Shown here: in pieces, positions 26,641 to 41,041 of the stretch
Numbering within the stretch: the first letter of the stretch is position 1
How the letters are laid out: each line of letters starts with the position of its first letter
Source of the DNA: Homalodisca vitripennis
Taxonomy: Eukaryota; Arthropoda; Insecta; Hemiptera; Cicadellidae
Direction: 5' to 3'
NCBI RefSeq assembly: GCF_021130785.1
Contig: NC_060211.1
Coordinates: 128,252,001 to 128,316,000, forward strand
Length of the DNA stretch: 64,000 bases
Notes under the pieces: generated by a model
What the model was told of the DNA's origin: nothing
The model's input: the letters and a program-made list of their open reading frames with translations, nothing else
Database searches by the model: none
Translations under genes and position numbers: made by a program

Positions 26641-29600
26641 TGTAATGAAAACAAATTAACATTGGGGTTTTTTTCTCGGTGTAATATTAATATGAGGCAC
26701 CATATATCTGATGTGGCTTTTAAATTATTATAAATGAATAACATGTGATTCATAATCATAAAGTTATGTTTTTCATTCATTCATTGCTGTAAAAATGTGA
26801 TATAACATCTTAATAATATTAGAAATGCGGAAAGTGCCCTATATTTGTTTTGCTCTGTCACGCGTTAACTATTTAAGCGATTGTTACTGAAACTTCATAT
26901 GAATCATTCTGACGGTCCCTAGGATGAATTTTACTATTTTTAAAAATCCCCTTTATTATTACTTTAATATAAGCCCATTCTTATCTTTTTAAATCCCTCT
27001 GTGTTACAACTCTCTTTACAGTCCGAAAATCCCCCCCTGCGAAAAATCTCATCTTGGTTTCTAAAGTTGTGAAATATTAATCGAAAAGACCTGTGAAATG
27101 TAATCAACTGTTTCTGTCTGTGTAAAAATTGCTTTATTACTGTACAACCATGTGTTAATTTAACACACTATTTTCAAATCATTTTACATTTAGAGTGTGT
27201 AAATTTTTATCTAAGCGCGTGGGCTGTTATTTCTCAATACTGTTTTTGTACTTAGGTAAGTATTCATCTACCGTAAAAATTCCTAAACAAAAGATAATAA
27301 TAATAATATACTTTACTGCAGCAAAACAATTAACAAAATTGTATTGCAAGCGTCATTTCAACATATTGATTAAAAATCTATCAACTAAACCATTATCTTA
27401 AGTCTTATCACAGGCACATTCAATTCCACATATTAATGTGTGAACCTAAAAATATTTTGTACTTTTTATGTTTTTTTATACATCACAAAAGGAGAAATAG
27501 AATAATAATACTAATATGTAAATTTTCATCCCAGCGGCCTATTTGTAAACTCATAAACAGAGTAAAAAATGCCTTTGACAACAAAATGTGTCTTACTCGA
27601 AATTTCAATGTGTTTGGGTTCATTAATTCGTTTGAGACCTCCTCCAGGAAGCTTATTGATTATCTTGACACCACCACTTGAGATGGCAAAGTGTTCGAAC
27701 CATAGTCGTTTATTTTCTATAACTGTTCAGAGTTTCAAATTACCGTAGTCCCTATGAAATAAGGTGTGACATACTCCTGAACTTGTAATAATAGTATTAT
27801 CTACAAAATTAAATGTTCACCTATTCTGACAAAATGATTATTTACTTCTTATTTCAATAAGAAAATAATTATGTAATTTTCCATAACATAAAATGTTATT
27901 TGTCTTTTTATACATCTTATGTATTTCAGTCACTGATATCGACACAAAACACGTCAAGCTAACTGTACTTGTTAATTCGTATATCTGTAGTCAGAAAAAA
28001 CTGTTTATGTTTCAATTCGAGTGGAGTGTAACGTTAATTTCAAGTATTGAAAAGGAGATATTTGGGATTCAGGGGGTCACAATTGATGGAAACCAGTGAA
28101 AGGGAGATGAGAACTGTCCATTTAGTATGCACTGCCCCCTCTCCCCACCAACCACAAACATAAACCTTTTACTGTAATATCCGAGTCGCGCCAGCGCTAT
28201 GTTTACTCAGTAAACTCAGGTAGAACTGTGGTGTTAGTCTAGCCTGCCGGTGTTTTGTTTGCTTAATACAGGATTATATCATGGTGATTCAAACATACAA
28301 TATGATTATATCATGCGCTGTAACACAACTGCACAAATACACAACGAGAGAAAGGAATTTCCACTTTCATGGACAGTATATACGTAGAACATAGTTTCTA
28401 CATACCCCCACTTTATGGATTTCCTAATTACTTGTTGTTTTTTACTTTAGGCCAGAACTTTATAAATAGACAATAGCTAGAATAGGAAACTTGAGAGTCA
28501 TCTCAGTAGAATAAACTCTGTAGTAATCAATGTTCCTAAAGCTAATTCTAAAAATATGTAAGTAGTAACATCCATGTTTGGACATTGGACATATTGTACA
28601 ACAATTTGCACAGTATTTACATCTTATAAGAGCTGTAATCACTTTAAAATCTGGGCTATGAAGGTATAAATTTGCTATTATATCAATGGCTTAACTTATA
28701 ATTAGAAATATTAAGTTTTTGTTATAGTATCTGCAACATTAAAGTTAAGATACTTGCAATTTTTTCTCCACAAGTGAAGATGAAAATATTGATTATGAAA
28801 ACTAAAATACATTATTAATTTTTTGTATTTGATTACACGATTTATAAAAAGAATCTTTTCCTGCCTTTTTACATTTATATGATTCCAGTAGTTTTGAAAA
28901 TGTTTATTTAACTAATCGCATATTCCGACGGTGGTAGCCTAATTGTAGTGTTCAGACATTTTATTAGTAATTTCAATTATTCTTTTAAATTAAAAATTCG
29001 CTGAAAAGGTTTGACCGTGTTTTAGATCATAATCCAGTAGTTGTTACAACTAAAGAATAGTATACAAAATAGATGACGGGACTTATTTTAACACTTAAAA
29101 GGAAATCATGGGTGCAATGAGTGTTAATTGCAATATTTATTACTGAGGTTTTATTAAGCACTCTTAAGAATAAAGAAAATAATAAACCGAAAACAAATAC
29201 GAAAAATAAGCAATGAATTAGAATTTGAAGTTAAATTACCAGAATTCAGATTGAATGTATGGAAAATGTTAGAATACCGTTAAAATATCGACTCTAAAAC
29301 ATTTGTTTACATATATTCACTGTTGTAATTCTTATTCAAAGGAATCAAAATATCCTATTACATAATAATATTATTATCAAAGTCAGCTAAATTTTTAGTT
29401 GTAATTTTCATTTAATGAGTTGCAATGAAAATGCGACTTTATGTTTTATAAGTTTTAATAATCGGCACAAAACAAATATATGTTCTAGACACTAAAAATA
29501 AACTCATCCAAAAATTATCATACCATTGAAAAGTAATGAAATAATACATGGGGAAAGTGATGGTAATAAATATTTAAACATATTAATTTGTTTAAATAAT

Positions 29601-32600
29601 TGATCAATTTTTTACATTTGCAACACAGTTTATACCAAAGTACACAAGTGTTTAAATATTTTTTAAAGAGATCAGTCATGTTCTTTGCTTTATTCTGCCC
29701 GTCCTCATAGGCCAATGGCCTGTGTGAGAATCTCGTGAAACATAATAAGGGGGAGTGTCTGTACTATACAAGGTCGAGACTACCAATAAAAAGTGCTCTG
29801 GCCACAGACAGGATTTGCTCCAGCTAAGGATTTACTTATATCAAATTCTGATCCTTTAGACTCGCAGCCACCGGCTTTGTCAAAATCAGATCAAATCATA
29901 CAATCAAGATCAAGGAATGTACATAATTAGAGTTGAACTATAATATCATGTATTATATCCACACTTAATACACAACACTGATTCTGATCGTTCGATTCTG
30001 ACAAAGAACATGATGCTCACGATGTTGGTCTCATGATGATTCTGTTGTAGGCTAACAACACGTTCTTATTTTGATGCAGCAAGATGGCATGCGCATGGAA
30101 ATGGGTTTTCAAATAGTCACAACTAATCCTGTACATAATTGGGTTTACATGCGAGGTCCTTCTCCTATACAACGGGTTTACTAGCCGATGAAGGAAAATT
30201 GGATATTTTCCTCTCTTTTTTTCTCTCTATCCCCACACTTATCAATGTAGTTAGCTGATACCATTGCTGAAGCCTTGAGTTTTCGGATCACATGCAGCCA
30301 AATCGGAATTTTGTTGTGGAATACATTTTTAGAAAACATTACTAACCAAAGAGGAAATTGGTAAAACATTTGGGTAAACGTTGGTGTAACAAAATATCTG
30401 TAACGTCTTATAATCCGGAAACGCCAAAATACTCCCAATGGTTTTAACATATAATTCAATGGAGTTTCAAAATGAATATTCTTTCTTAATTTGGAAACGT
30501 TTTGAAGTCTTTTATCATCTTATTGTATTACTAACTGATATAAACACATTTTAAGCACTCTATACGGAAGTTATTTAGAAAACAAATCACTTTTTTAGAT
30601 TAAAACTAAAAAAATCTTAGAGCTCGCTATTACTGGTAAGCTTTTAAAATTAAACCCAATAAAATTGACAAAGAAGGCATTGGATTTATTTTGTGTATAA
30701 CTGACCGAAGTTGAAAAGCCAGTTTACCGCTTTAGATAATTTCGTTTGACATGAACATACCTAAAAAAAACAATAACACAAAAAATCGCAGTTTTACGTT
30801 TTAATTTTACATGAATCATTAAATGTTCACAGTAGCCAACCGAATGGCATTGTTGGCTACATGAATTTGTTGGCATTCCTTTTCTGTGGCAAAGAGGACT
30901 ACTACAGCTAGGTATGGCAAAGTCAATATTTGGTACACATTGTAATTTAAGTTGTATCTGCATTTATACTTTTTAAAGTGATGAAGATTTTGATAAAAAC
31001 TACTAAACATGATATCCTCTGTTTAAACCTAAAGCGATGTTTACTAAAGAATCAAGGTTTATGTACAATGTAGGTCACGTCATCGCTGGTTCTGCAAGTG
31101 GCCCTTCCGCCCTTGGTAATAAGGAACTTTGTCCTAGCGGTTTAGTTTATAAAATTAGAACCGCCTATCTACATGCGTGAGTCATACTAGGTTATCGTTA
31201 ATATCAAAGATGACTCATTGATTATTTTTAATCTTTCATTGAAATCGAGATCATATATGGCTATAGATTTGTTCCAGCATCTCCCAGTCAAACTGGGTAG
31301 GGGGTGGTACTCCTTCATGACTTTAAATGAAACTCCACCCACTTCAACAGTCATCCTCTGCAACTAAGACTAGATCTATTGATCTTCCTTTTATCACGTT
31401 ATTTAGATATTTGTTGTTAGTGGTGTGCCAGTCCTAGACACCTTTGGTGCACCCCAGATGTAAGTAACATATCGGTTTTTGCTGTACCTTCTTGGAAGAA
31501 ATAAACCATCCAGAAATGGACTCTCATGAGTTTTATTTAATTTTGCGCTGCATTTAGATGGAATCAACATTTAATAAGAAATCAATTAATATTTTGAGAC
31601 GTAGTATTGGCAATATTAGCTCTTTTAATATTGTGCAATTGATTTTACATTTCGATGGTTTTGTTGAAATCATACTAAAAATACTATTTAAGATAACTTT
31701 TATGTATATAGGAACAGTAGTAATATTGTTTTCGATCACTCCATGGGAAATTGCAGGCTTCTAAGTAGGAAATTCCGGCAATTTTGCAATCAGGGCCAAA
31801 AAGAAAACCAGCTGAAGATACAAATATGAAATTTGTATAGTACGTGTATGATCTAGGAGTGACATTTTTTATTTATCTATGGCATGGATAAAATCCAAGA
31901 GAATTACGCTTTTAATATTTAATTATAATAGTTTCCTGCTAAATAACAAATTACGCAAAACTAATAATAATAATTATTATTTATTGCTGTAAAACGATTG
32001 ACAAATTTGTATTGCAAACGTCATAATGAATATGGATTAAAAACTGTATAAACTTACTCTATCTTAATTTATCATATTATGTGAGAATTTAACAATATTT
32101 TATATTTTGCATGTTTCTTATATCAGTAAAAGCTAATTTTACATCACATCGGCCCATCGTTAACTCATCAACATAGTAAAATACCTTTAACAGCGAAAAG
32201 TGTCTTAATCGAGATTTTAACTGATTGTGTTCGTTGATTCTTTTGAGGTCTACAATAGAGCTTATTGATTATCTTGACAACTTGAGACCTCAAGTGTTTA
32301 GATATATTCGTTCTAATTAAAACGCAATTAATTAACTAACCAATAATAGTAATAAACAATTGAATATAATAAACATAACACTATCCATCACTGGTTATGA
32401 CAATTTTTTTAATTTCGAGAGAGAAACCTTAAAAAGTAGGAATAGAGGTTTATCTTATATTTAGATCGTCGGATTCTTGAATATGAGCGGATTTTTGAAA
32501 TAATTCTTGTTATCTTGAATTGCACGTGTATTTCAGAATTGTTTAGTGAACAATATCAAATCAATAGTCATGCTTATTCATAAAAGAGTGATTGTTTCGC

Positions 32601-35349
32601 CAATTTAATCTTTGGGACAAAATATACGTGTATATATTTTGTTAAATTGGAAATCGTACTACAGTCAAACATTATCTACTTCCGGCTTTTGTATTCTACT
32701 TCGAGTGTAAGGGGTAGAGTGAAAAACCGTAACTTCCGTTTGTGCCTTACTGTTCAATAGACCTATATTGGTGCTAATCCCTTCAATGCAGGTCAAACGA
32801 TGTTTGAAATAATCTGTAAACGGCCTACATGAACATACACAGAAACACATAATATCAATATGTATCAATCAGGTATCAATATTTCAAATTGTCCTGATTT
32901 ACTAATCATACGAATTCCTTAAATATGTGTGCTTTACAACCTATCCGGGCGCTGCTTATGAACACTCGGTATTATTTTTTCGGAATTATGAATATCTGTA
33001 AACCTGATACAGTACAGTAAACATATATTCTCTTATTTCTCAAACCTCCTATTCGCTGTATCATCCTATTTTCTTGATCCAGTCTTGGAATTACATCACT
33101 ATTGAACAATCCGTATCGTATCACTCATTAGTAAAAAATGTCCCGTCAACCATCTTCTGTCACATAACATTGTATTTAGTGTTTAGTTAGTTATTTTATT
33201 TGCTATGGCCATGGGCTCACAGCGTACAAGTACAAATTCACAATTTCATTCATTAAATAAAATAAACTAATTTGTTTGAATATGTCTCTGCTACCTCCAT
33301 AAAAATAAGATAATAATATTAAATTTGTCTTTACTATATGTATTACAATGCAACAAGTGATAAAAAATAAAACTTTTCCATGGAAATAAAACATAGAGGG
33401 TAAATGCTTGACAAGTTGCGTTCTGTGACTTGATCAGCTGTCAAATTATTGCATATATTTACAATAAATAAATTTTATTAAAATTGCTTTTAAGGTTATT
33501 TGTGGGATGTATTTATAAATAAACATATGTCTATTTTTATATCTAAGTAATGCATGCGTCAAACTACGTTCAAATCTTTCCACTAGGTTTTGAGTAACAC
33601 ATTTCACAAACTTTTGCATTTATAATACATAGTGTATGATTATCCTCCATCTCGAACAACATAGCAATATGATATCGTCGTTATCTTCAATTAGTATTTC
33701 TAGAATGGTTTAAACACAGTTTTTATGTTGCTAACAGAGTAACAACTAATGGAAGGGAGTGTAGTAGAGTTATGGTTATCGATATTTACAACGATTTTAC
33801 ACAAGTTTAACATCAAAAGCGTAAAATGTCTTGTCTTTTATAGTTTATTATGTGTAAATGCCCACGTTAGAACGCTTGACAGCGTGCACGCATGTACATG
33901 AATTTTACAACAGCATGACATGATGTTTGTGGATTGTATGTTTCTGAATGAAGAAGCCTGTTGTTCACTGTATACTACAACGCTAGTGAATAGTGTTTAT
34001 AAGTATAATTCCAACAACAAAAATTAATTGTATTTATGGATGTGTCAATTAACAACCATGAAATATAGAAGCGAAATGTCTTATCGTCAGTAAACAAATT
34101 ATCAGAAGCCTTTTGTTTAAGCCCCAAAAAGAACAAATTCTTCTGAAAAATTAAACAAATTTCTGTATTTTTAAGTTTATACGACATTTAAAATTTAATC
34201 AAAGATACGGAAAGTAGTGTGATTATAAAAAAAATTGATAAGACAATGTTTCACGGTAGCATTCTTTTTGTGAAAAAGCTCTTAGTTGTCACTGTATTTC
34301 GTTCTTTATTTGCAGTACCAATGTACAATAAATATTTGGAATAGAACGACATTTTTAAAATAAAACACTTTATACGTCAAGAGGGTTCACTTCTCCCTGA
34401 TTTTACCTTTCGGTTGATCCTACACAGGGTACAGCAGAAACCAGAGTGTCACTTAAAGCTGGGTAACCCTATGGATTGCCAGGAGCGAAATGTCACTAAC
34501 CTCGAATTTCGAAATATTGGGGTGTAAGGATAAATCGATATGGGGCCCTCAAGTGTTAAAGGCGGTTGCTAGTCTGGACAGTGTGCTACCCATCCTCGCT
34601 CTGATCAGCAGAGGATATTGAAATTTCTAAACATTGCCTTTTTTAAATACTTTATGAACAATCATTTCCTTGTTTTGCGAATGCGAATTTTTAAATGTGT
34701 TGCTAAACGTTAATCTCAAGAACGGTTAGACCAATTTCGCTAATTCCCTTTTTTTAATATTGTTTTAACTGTGCGGAAGATTTTGATGAAGAGATCGTAA
34801 ATTTTTTTCCGAAATATTGTAGAATACGGAAAAATAATGAAAACATTTATGCTTCACAAGTTACTTTTAATAGACATAGACAAGAGCTGTTAATACTTTT
34901 AGCTGAAGTTTAGCAAAAAGAACGATTCATTTGTTATATTTAAATTTGGAAAAATAAGTAGACAGTGCATGAACAACCGTGTAATGCAGATAGGAAAGAC
35001 AAAGTTACTATATAACTATTTCTCCAGATTGCGTCAGTAACGAATTTAAATATCTTACTCAATGGAAATACTATTTAAAAACTGTTATGAAATCTACCTT
35101 AATGAAGAATCCTGTGAATATTTGTACATAAAATATTCATAACTGGTTGGCTTCGTTGACATTTTGATATGGCATTTTTAAAGTGACAAAAAAAATAAAC
35201 ACTAACATTCCGCCACGTGCCATTCTTTTCCAGACTACAGTCCGTAAAACAAAAATACTTTTATAATTCAAAACTTATTATAAAGGATTATTTTTAAATT
35301 TTGCATGAACATAGTAAGGATATCCCAATATTCCGGAAGTAAACGCTTT

Positions 35350-35820
35350 TTGATCAAAGAAGGCTTTTCAGGCCTACGTGTTTACATATATTTTCTCTAT
35401 CGTGACAGCAAGGTAAACTTTATTATGGAACTGGAAATATCTTAGACCGGATGTCGACGCCTTTTGACCAAAGTAGGTTTCCGTGACCTATATACGTTTT
35501 TTTTTGTGTGCTAGATTAAGGTTACAACCAAAACTGTGACTGTGGCAACTTAATACATTACACATTAACTTAGTTTTAACGGCCAAAAATAGGCATCTTT
35601 GACTAAAGTAGGCTTCTTAGTTCTACGTATTAATACAATATATACGTATTTTCTTGATAGGGGCAACAGAGCAAACTAAAATATACCAGTGGAAATGTCT
35701 TAAGCAGGATATAAATTACAAGGGCAGTAAATAAACTGTTTTAGGTCGAAGCTGGTTTCCGAGACGAATTTTCTTGATCGGGACAACAAGACAAATTCAG
35801 CTGAGGCGTCAGAATTATAA
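35350..35820 (+). repeat. Decayed tandem array, 4 units
   Basis: Four related units begin near 35355, 35469, 35603 and 35745. Each start resembles CAAAGTAGGYTTYC. Within units come CTACGT-like, TTTTCTTGAT.GGG.CAACA and GGAAAT.TCTTA elements. The period drifts from about 114 to 142 nt, so the array is old and has taken indels. No ORF or known family is recognised. Confidence 0.55.
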
Positions 35821-37849
35821 TTTAATCGGAAATAAAATTTATTCCAACCAGAAATGCTTTTACACGTTCAAAACTTGATATAAGAGTCAGACGCAATTTC
35901 CTTTAACCTCTGATCCTCCTAACCATTAACACTGAATTAATATGTTCCTGGTCTATACCTGGTTACGTTTGAAAAATAAAGGATCCCATCAAATTACATC
36001 ATAAATGCTTATACTAAGTAGGCTACGTACTCCGATTTTGAAAATGCGTGCAAACTGTTGCTAACGACTAGTTTGTAATACAAATTAAACATACAAGTAA
36101 AGGGTATTACAACTGTTTGAACAAATATAATCAATTAAATATTTAAAAATATTCTTTTAAATATATGTATTTTTTTAATTTATCTTCTTTTTTGCGTATA
36201 ACTCGTTAAATTTCCATTTTATTACTACTTTCATAAATTTCCTATTGTAGTGTACTGTAATGTCACGAAATTGAGTTCTTTTCCATTATAAAATATGTTA
36301 ATGACATGCAATTTTCCGCCATTTTTTATCGTAGCGTTATCGAACACTATTATTAAGCACCCAAACATTTTTTAGTTTTTCTTGTAATATTTTGTATTTC
36401 AGCAATCAAGTTTGGGTTTGTAAAAAAAACATTTGGTTGGGAATTATTAAGATTTAAAAAAATTAGACATCACCCAAAAACTTTGTGACTAAATAATAAT
36501 ACAGTCTACAGTGTAATACATTTACGTAGAATAGGCTTAAAACTTTTTATGGGGCTAAAGTCAAGATGGCCGCCACTAACACCGGCTCTTAAATCCAATA
36601 GAGCACCATTATCCAATAATTAAAATTAATTAGAAATAATAAATATGACTTTTTCTCGTTATTTTTATTATGTATATGTAATTAGAATTGGTATTACGTT
36701 CTACACAATTAATATGTATTTGAAAATCATAACAATTTCGCACATTTAACAAACTTCTTTTTATTAATTTGCAAGCAATTCGTCTAAAATATGCTGTACG
36801 ACAGTTATGTGGAAGAGTACTTAAGTTAAAATTTCAAAGTTAATTTACCTAACTTAAATGTAAGCAATACCCTCACTGGCCTTCTGCGTCCTTCCAAGTC
36901 CAGTTCTGACTCACAGGGAGGGTCCTCTCATGGGACACTCATGTGCCTCTGAATCACTAAATCGTATGACCTTCTTTGATTTTCCATATGAGAAGTAAAT
37001 TATTCATAAGCTACTTGGTCGATAAATAATTAACATTATTAACATTTATTTCACATCACAACGGACCATATCGAAAATGTTCCTATTAGAATAATAATAT
37101 ATAGATTACGTGATCATATCGACCGTGACTGAATCTGGTACAGCTCACTTTGTCTGAGTATCTCCAAAAATAACGTCCGTCAGTGATGAACTGATGTTAA
37201 TGTAACTGTCTATTTTTATTATACCACCAAAATGTCTATTACAACGAGTAACAAATTCTATGAATCTTCTTTAAAAAATTTGTATTTGAGTTTATGAACA
37301 AGTTTTGCAATGGCATGATTTTTCATGCAAGACAATCTGGACTGTACGATTTAAAATTGAAATAAGTTATAATATAATAACTGCTTTTCATTAGATGTTA
37401 ATCTTAAAAAATGCCCTATATACATCAATTATAATACGATTTAGTCAACAATATCTCGAAATTCAACAGAAATATTCTAATGTAACTTTTTGGTATACAG
37501 GATTCTGGAGTTGTACTTTTACATATATATATATAAGGGTTTTATAGTAATCACTTGAGAACGGCTGAGCAGATTTGGGTATATTTTGTTGTAAAGTTCA
37601 TATTGTGTTTGTAAAGAAATCAAATCAAGTTTTGGTTTCTTTGAAAAAAAACAGAGGAAAAACGAGCCCTTGACTATTGCAATGAAATCACAAAGCAATT
37701 GTACTGCCCAACAGCAAACAATAAGGAGCTGTTGCCTGAATAGGCTACTAAGTGTATGAATGTGCACAATGGAAAACTCATTCTTGGCTATGTCTATGTA
37801 GAAATAAAATTGCTATTCGAGATATCTTGAGGATAGTTATGCTACTCAA

Positions 37850-38410
37850 ACGCTCAGCCCAATTCCCAACATTGTACTTGTCTATATAGAAATAAACAGG
37901 TGCAACCGAGTATCTAAGGACCCGACAGAACGCAACGAAAGTCTTACCCACCTATTGAACAGAATAACATTATTACCTGTGTTACGATGTTACATGTCAA
38001 TATGTCATGTAACTGTACTCAGACTATTTAAAAATTTGCTTCGTAGAAAGATCGTTATCATGGGTACCCTTAAGACCAAATTGAATGTGTTCGCTAACGC
38101 TCAGCCAAATCGTATGGACCATATTTGAACACAATGTTGCTTCTATACAACATGAAGTCTCGCGAAAAATTTCAAGTCTGTAGTCAATTTTTCTCCAGAT
38201 AACGCCTGGACAAACAGAGGAAAATATAATTTCTCCAGCCCCTCGAGTGATAGATTTCTCCAACGCTCAGCCATTGAAGAGGAAATAATTATTGCATCCC
38301 ATACATTACTTCCAGTTCAGTAAGTCTTAAAGAAGCAGTTGGCTCTTGAGATATCGTACGGACAGACAGATATAAATGGAAATGTCAGCCCCTTCGTTAA
38401 TGCTCAGCTA
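37850..38410 (+). repeat. CGCTAACGCTCAGCC-family cluster
   Basis: The largest locus of this family here. Core matches are at 37851-37859, 38092-38106 (CGCTAACGCTCAGCC), 38262-38272 and 38394-38407. Between the last two come GAGATATCGTACGGACAGAC (38348-38367) and an AAATGTCAGCCCC element. Core spacing falls from about 240 to 130 nt. It looks like degenerate tandem units of one transposon-like sequence. Confidence 0.7.
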
Positions 38411-39634
38411 AAAATAGAAAAATCATATGACCTTACTAATAAATTTTAACGGATCATCATACTTGTAATTATTTTTATTATTTTTTATCCATGTCCTGTG
38501 TAATTAATAACGCATAAAATTTTTTAATAAAATATCTAATATAAGTTTGATCTGAGAATCGATCTACAATAACAATCGGAGCGAAAGAACTTATACTGTA
38601 CCGTATCAGGTTGACAGATATTCATGCTTTCCAAGAACGAAAACCGAGACCACAAACGAGGCCAACGAGCCGGGTGGCCCGTGAAGCAGGCAGAAATCTG
38701 TTTTAAGGATTTAACTTAAAGACAGTTTTGATGTTTTTAAATTTTGTTACACTAAAGCTACTAATATACAATTGCGTTCAAATTGTCCATAGACACTAAA
38801 ATAATATGTACTCCAAATATACGTACTTCTGTTAAAACTTATCATAGAGCTCCATCATATTATAAAACCATCATTATCTTATTATTTGGTTATTAAGTGT
38901 AACCAAGGAAGCTCCTGATTCCGATTTAGCATTGCTCTCCGATGTCCAGTTCAATGCCCAGTGCTATAGAAATCATTTAAGATATTCCATAAAATATCAT
39001 GGAAGATTGCATTAAAATAATAGCAAACGAATAATTTCATTACTGCTTATAACACCTATTTTCATACTTCGACTTCGAGGCTCCGAAATACTGGCATGGC
39101 GGGACATTGGAATATCTTCCTATCACCATTATCTCAAGAGTGTTAAGCCACTTAAAAATTATTTGCCTATAACGTTACTCCCACTATAAGAAATTACATA
39201 CGAAGCCTGAGATAAAACCGTAAGAATGGGGATGTGGGTAAACACGTTGGCAACATGAGCGTGAAACACACAAAAGTGTAAAACTGTGGAACTTACTCAC
39301 GCACCATTTGCAGTACGATAAGAACAATTCTGATGGAGTTATTTTGTGGTATTTTGTAGTTCGTCTCAATTTTCAATTATAAATTTTCTTTTGTTTGTGA
39401 TGTCGATTGCCCAGGACGGCTGTACGCTCTAATCTTTGAGACAGGGAATTGTGAACTGGGAAGACATTAGTGCTTAGACAAAAAGGTGGAGATAATGGGT
39501 CTTATGTACTTACCATAGACGTCGTACACGTCTGAAAACGCACGTGGACATGTACACCTCCAAGGCGAGGAATCAAGTTAGCATCCTTCAGATTGTGGTG
39601 ACCGGGCGTATTTTGAAAAAAATTAAGTGGCGGA

Positions 39635-40027
39635 TCAGGATGTTGAAACCTCTCCAACGAAAATATTGACACCAAAATTAAATGAGATAAGAACAACAAA
39701 TGCAATTGCTCCGTCGTTAGTGAGCATTAAGAACAAGTAGGTGGCGCCTAAATGGGACTGGCCGGAAACCGAGCGTAAACTAGGAAGAGGGTGGAACAAT
39801 TTTGTGAATGGCAGAGTCTTAGAATCAGCATAGATAACTTGGTTATAGGCGCCGAGCCATAAAAGGAGGTTGAACCCATAGGATAACAAAGAATATGCTG
39901 TATTATTTAGTGCTAAACCTTTAGATAGACCCTCGCCATTGTGTTGACCCATGGCTTGTGTAGACATGTCTTTGTAGAAGCAAGTAAACCCCCAAAAATA
40001 TGTTTCGATCACACTCGGTTCCTCCAT
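39635..40027 (-). other. Unexplained 130-codon ORF
   Basis: This ORF starts with ATG (MEEPSVIETYFWG) and runs 130 codons on the minus strand, in a locally GC-richer stretch. The middle and end are hydrophobic (about residues 49-60 and 99-125). No domain, signal peptide or homologue is recognised. A second ORF in another frame (39502-39705) starts with a signal-peptide-like MHLLFLSHLILVSIFS and runs into a good splice donor, ATG|GTAAGT, at about 39516. These may be parts of an unknown gene, a decayed transposon or chance. An ORF this long is not very improbable by chance in 64 kb. Confidence 0.2.
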
Positions 40028-40769
40028 ACTGCTTTTTTGTAAGATAAAAATTCCCTGAAGCGCAAGTATTTTTAATTGTGGTTGGTTAAGCTTGAAAATT
40101 TAAAATATTTAATTTTAATATTTTACATCTTATTTGTAAGTTTCAGCTACTTAAGTAGGATCAAAATATGTCTATTAGATGAATCTAAATGAATAATATT
40201 TTATTAATCCAATTGGTTGTGTAACAGGTCTCTATCACTTTCTCAAAAAACATGATTTAAAACCAAAAATCTTTTCTTTTTTTGTAATCACAAATTGCAA
40301 TACGAATTGAGTGCCACACGGCTGTGCGGAAGTGCGAATCCTATGCGTGGCTCTGAGTTCTGTTAGAAACTGTTTGCGCTTACTATATAACTAGATGCTC
40401 TAGGGACCTCCATACAAATGTATTGTGCATGTATTGTGAATTTTTTGTGTGTAACTGCAGTTACTGAATCGCGATGAGTGAATTGTGTAGCTAGAACCAA
40501 ATTGTATGAAAAGTTGCCTACTGAAAGTTTAAATGTTTAAATCCATAAACATTTTAATTGGGGGTTAGCCTTTTGGTTTTATAAATCCAGGTTTATTACC
40601 GATTATCGTAAAATAAAAGGAGAGTGGATCAAATTTTCACGAGTGATTTCATCGTATTTTAGTATTCGAGTCAGGTGATAAAACATACATACATTTTCTA
40701 AGATTAGCATTGATTTTCTCATTGCGGCTATCAAATTTGACAATATAACTTGACAAGACACGAAGACGC

Positions 40770-41011
40770 CAAGTGAGGCGTCTCGACGGCGGCGCGGGGC
40801 GTCGCGGCGGCCTCTGTCGAGGTAAGGGGCGCTCCTGCCGGGTAATGCTCAGTGCGCCGAGAGTAATGTTCATGTCCCTTGAACCATGGAGGGCCAACTG
40901 TGTGTGATGAGCCAATTAGGTGAAGATGAGCAGCAGCGGCAGTGTAGCGGACCTTGGTGTGAGCGATAAAACGTGAGTGGCTGGCCGCCGCGGTCCAGTC
41001 AGCCAGACGCC
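40770..41011 (+). promoter_or_regulatory. Gene B promoter with CpG-rich patch
   Basis: A strongly GC- and CpG-rich stretch (about 40775-40865) in otherwise AT-rich DNA precedes gene B. A TATA-like GATAAAA starts at 40965. A TCCAGTC initiator-like sequence has its A at 40997, 32 bp downstream, giving a 5' leader of about 15 nt. GGACCTTGG at 40949-40957 is the inverse of CCAAGGTCC, one base off the FTZ-F1 consensus, just upstream of the TATA-like box. GCCAATTAGG lies at about 40910. A minus-strand ORF across this patch is not credible. Confidence 0.65.
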
Positions 41012-41041
41012 ATGATCACAGCCACACCCGCCACCGCCCTT
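41012..41041 (+). CDS. RR cuticular protein B, exon 1
   Basis: Ten codons, MITATPATAL, end at GTGAGT (41042). Spliced in phase 0 to 50710 they complete the signal peptide MITATPATALVAALCLLSGV..A, with likely cleavage after VTA. The start was chosen as the only ATG between the promoter and the donor that gives this signal in frame. Exon size, phase and position match gene A exon 1. Sequence just inside the donor is also shared with gene A. Confidence 0.85.

Larger units (their letters stand above)
17244..40760. other. Intergenic region between A and B
   Basis: About 23.5 kb with no gene I can support. It contains two long microsatellites, a LINE-tail repeat, a doublet FTZ-F1-type motif in a GC-richer patch (21540-21610), dispersed CGCTAACGCTCAGCC repeats, a decayed tandem array at 35350-35820 and an unexplained minus-strand ORF at 39635-40027. 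Smaller GC-richer patches at 20960-21300, 28120-28260, 31070-31150, 31270-31460 and 34380-34620 have no recognisable content. Confidence 0.7.

Noticed and set aside
30181..30459. 92-codon minus-strand ORF
   Set aside because: No recognisable domain or signal; length is within chance for 64 kb.
40649..40915. 88-codon minus-strand ORF
   Set aside because: Arg/Pro-rich reading of the CpG-rich gene B promoter patch; no protein features.
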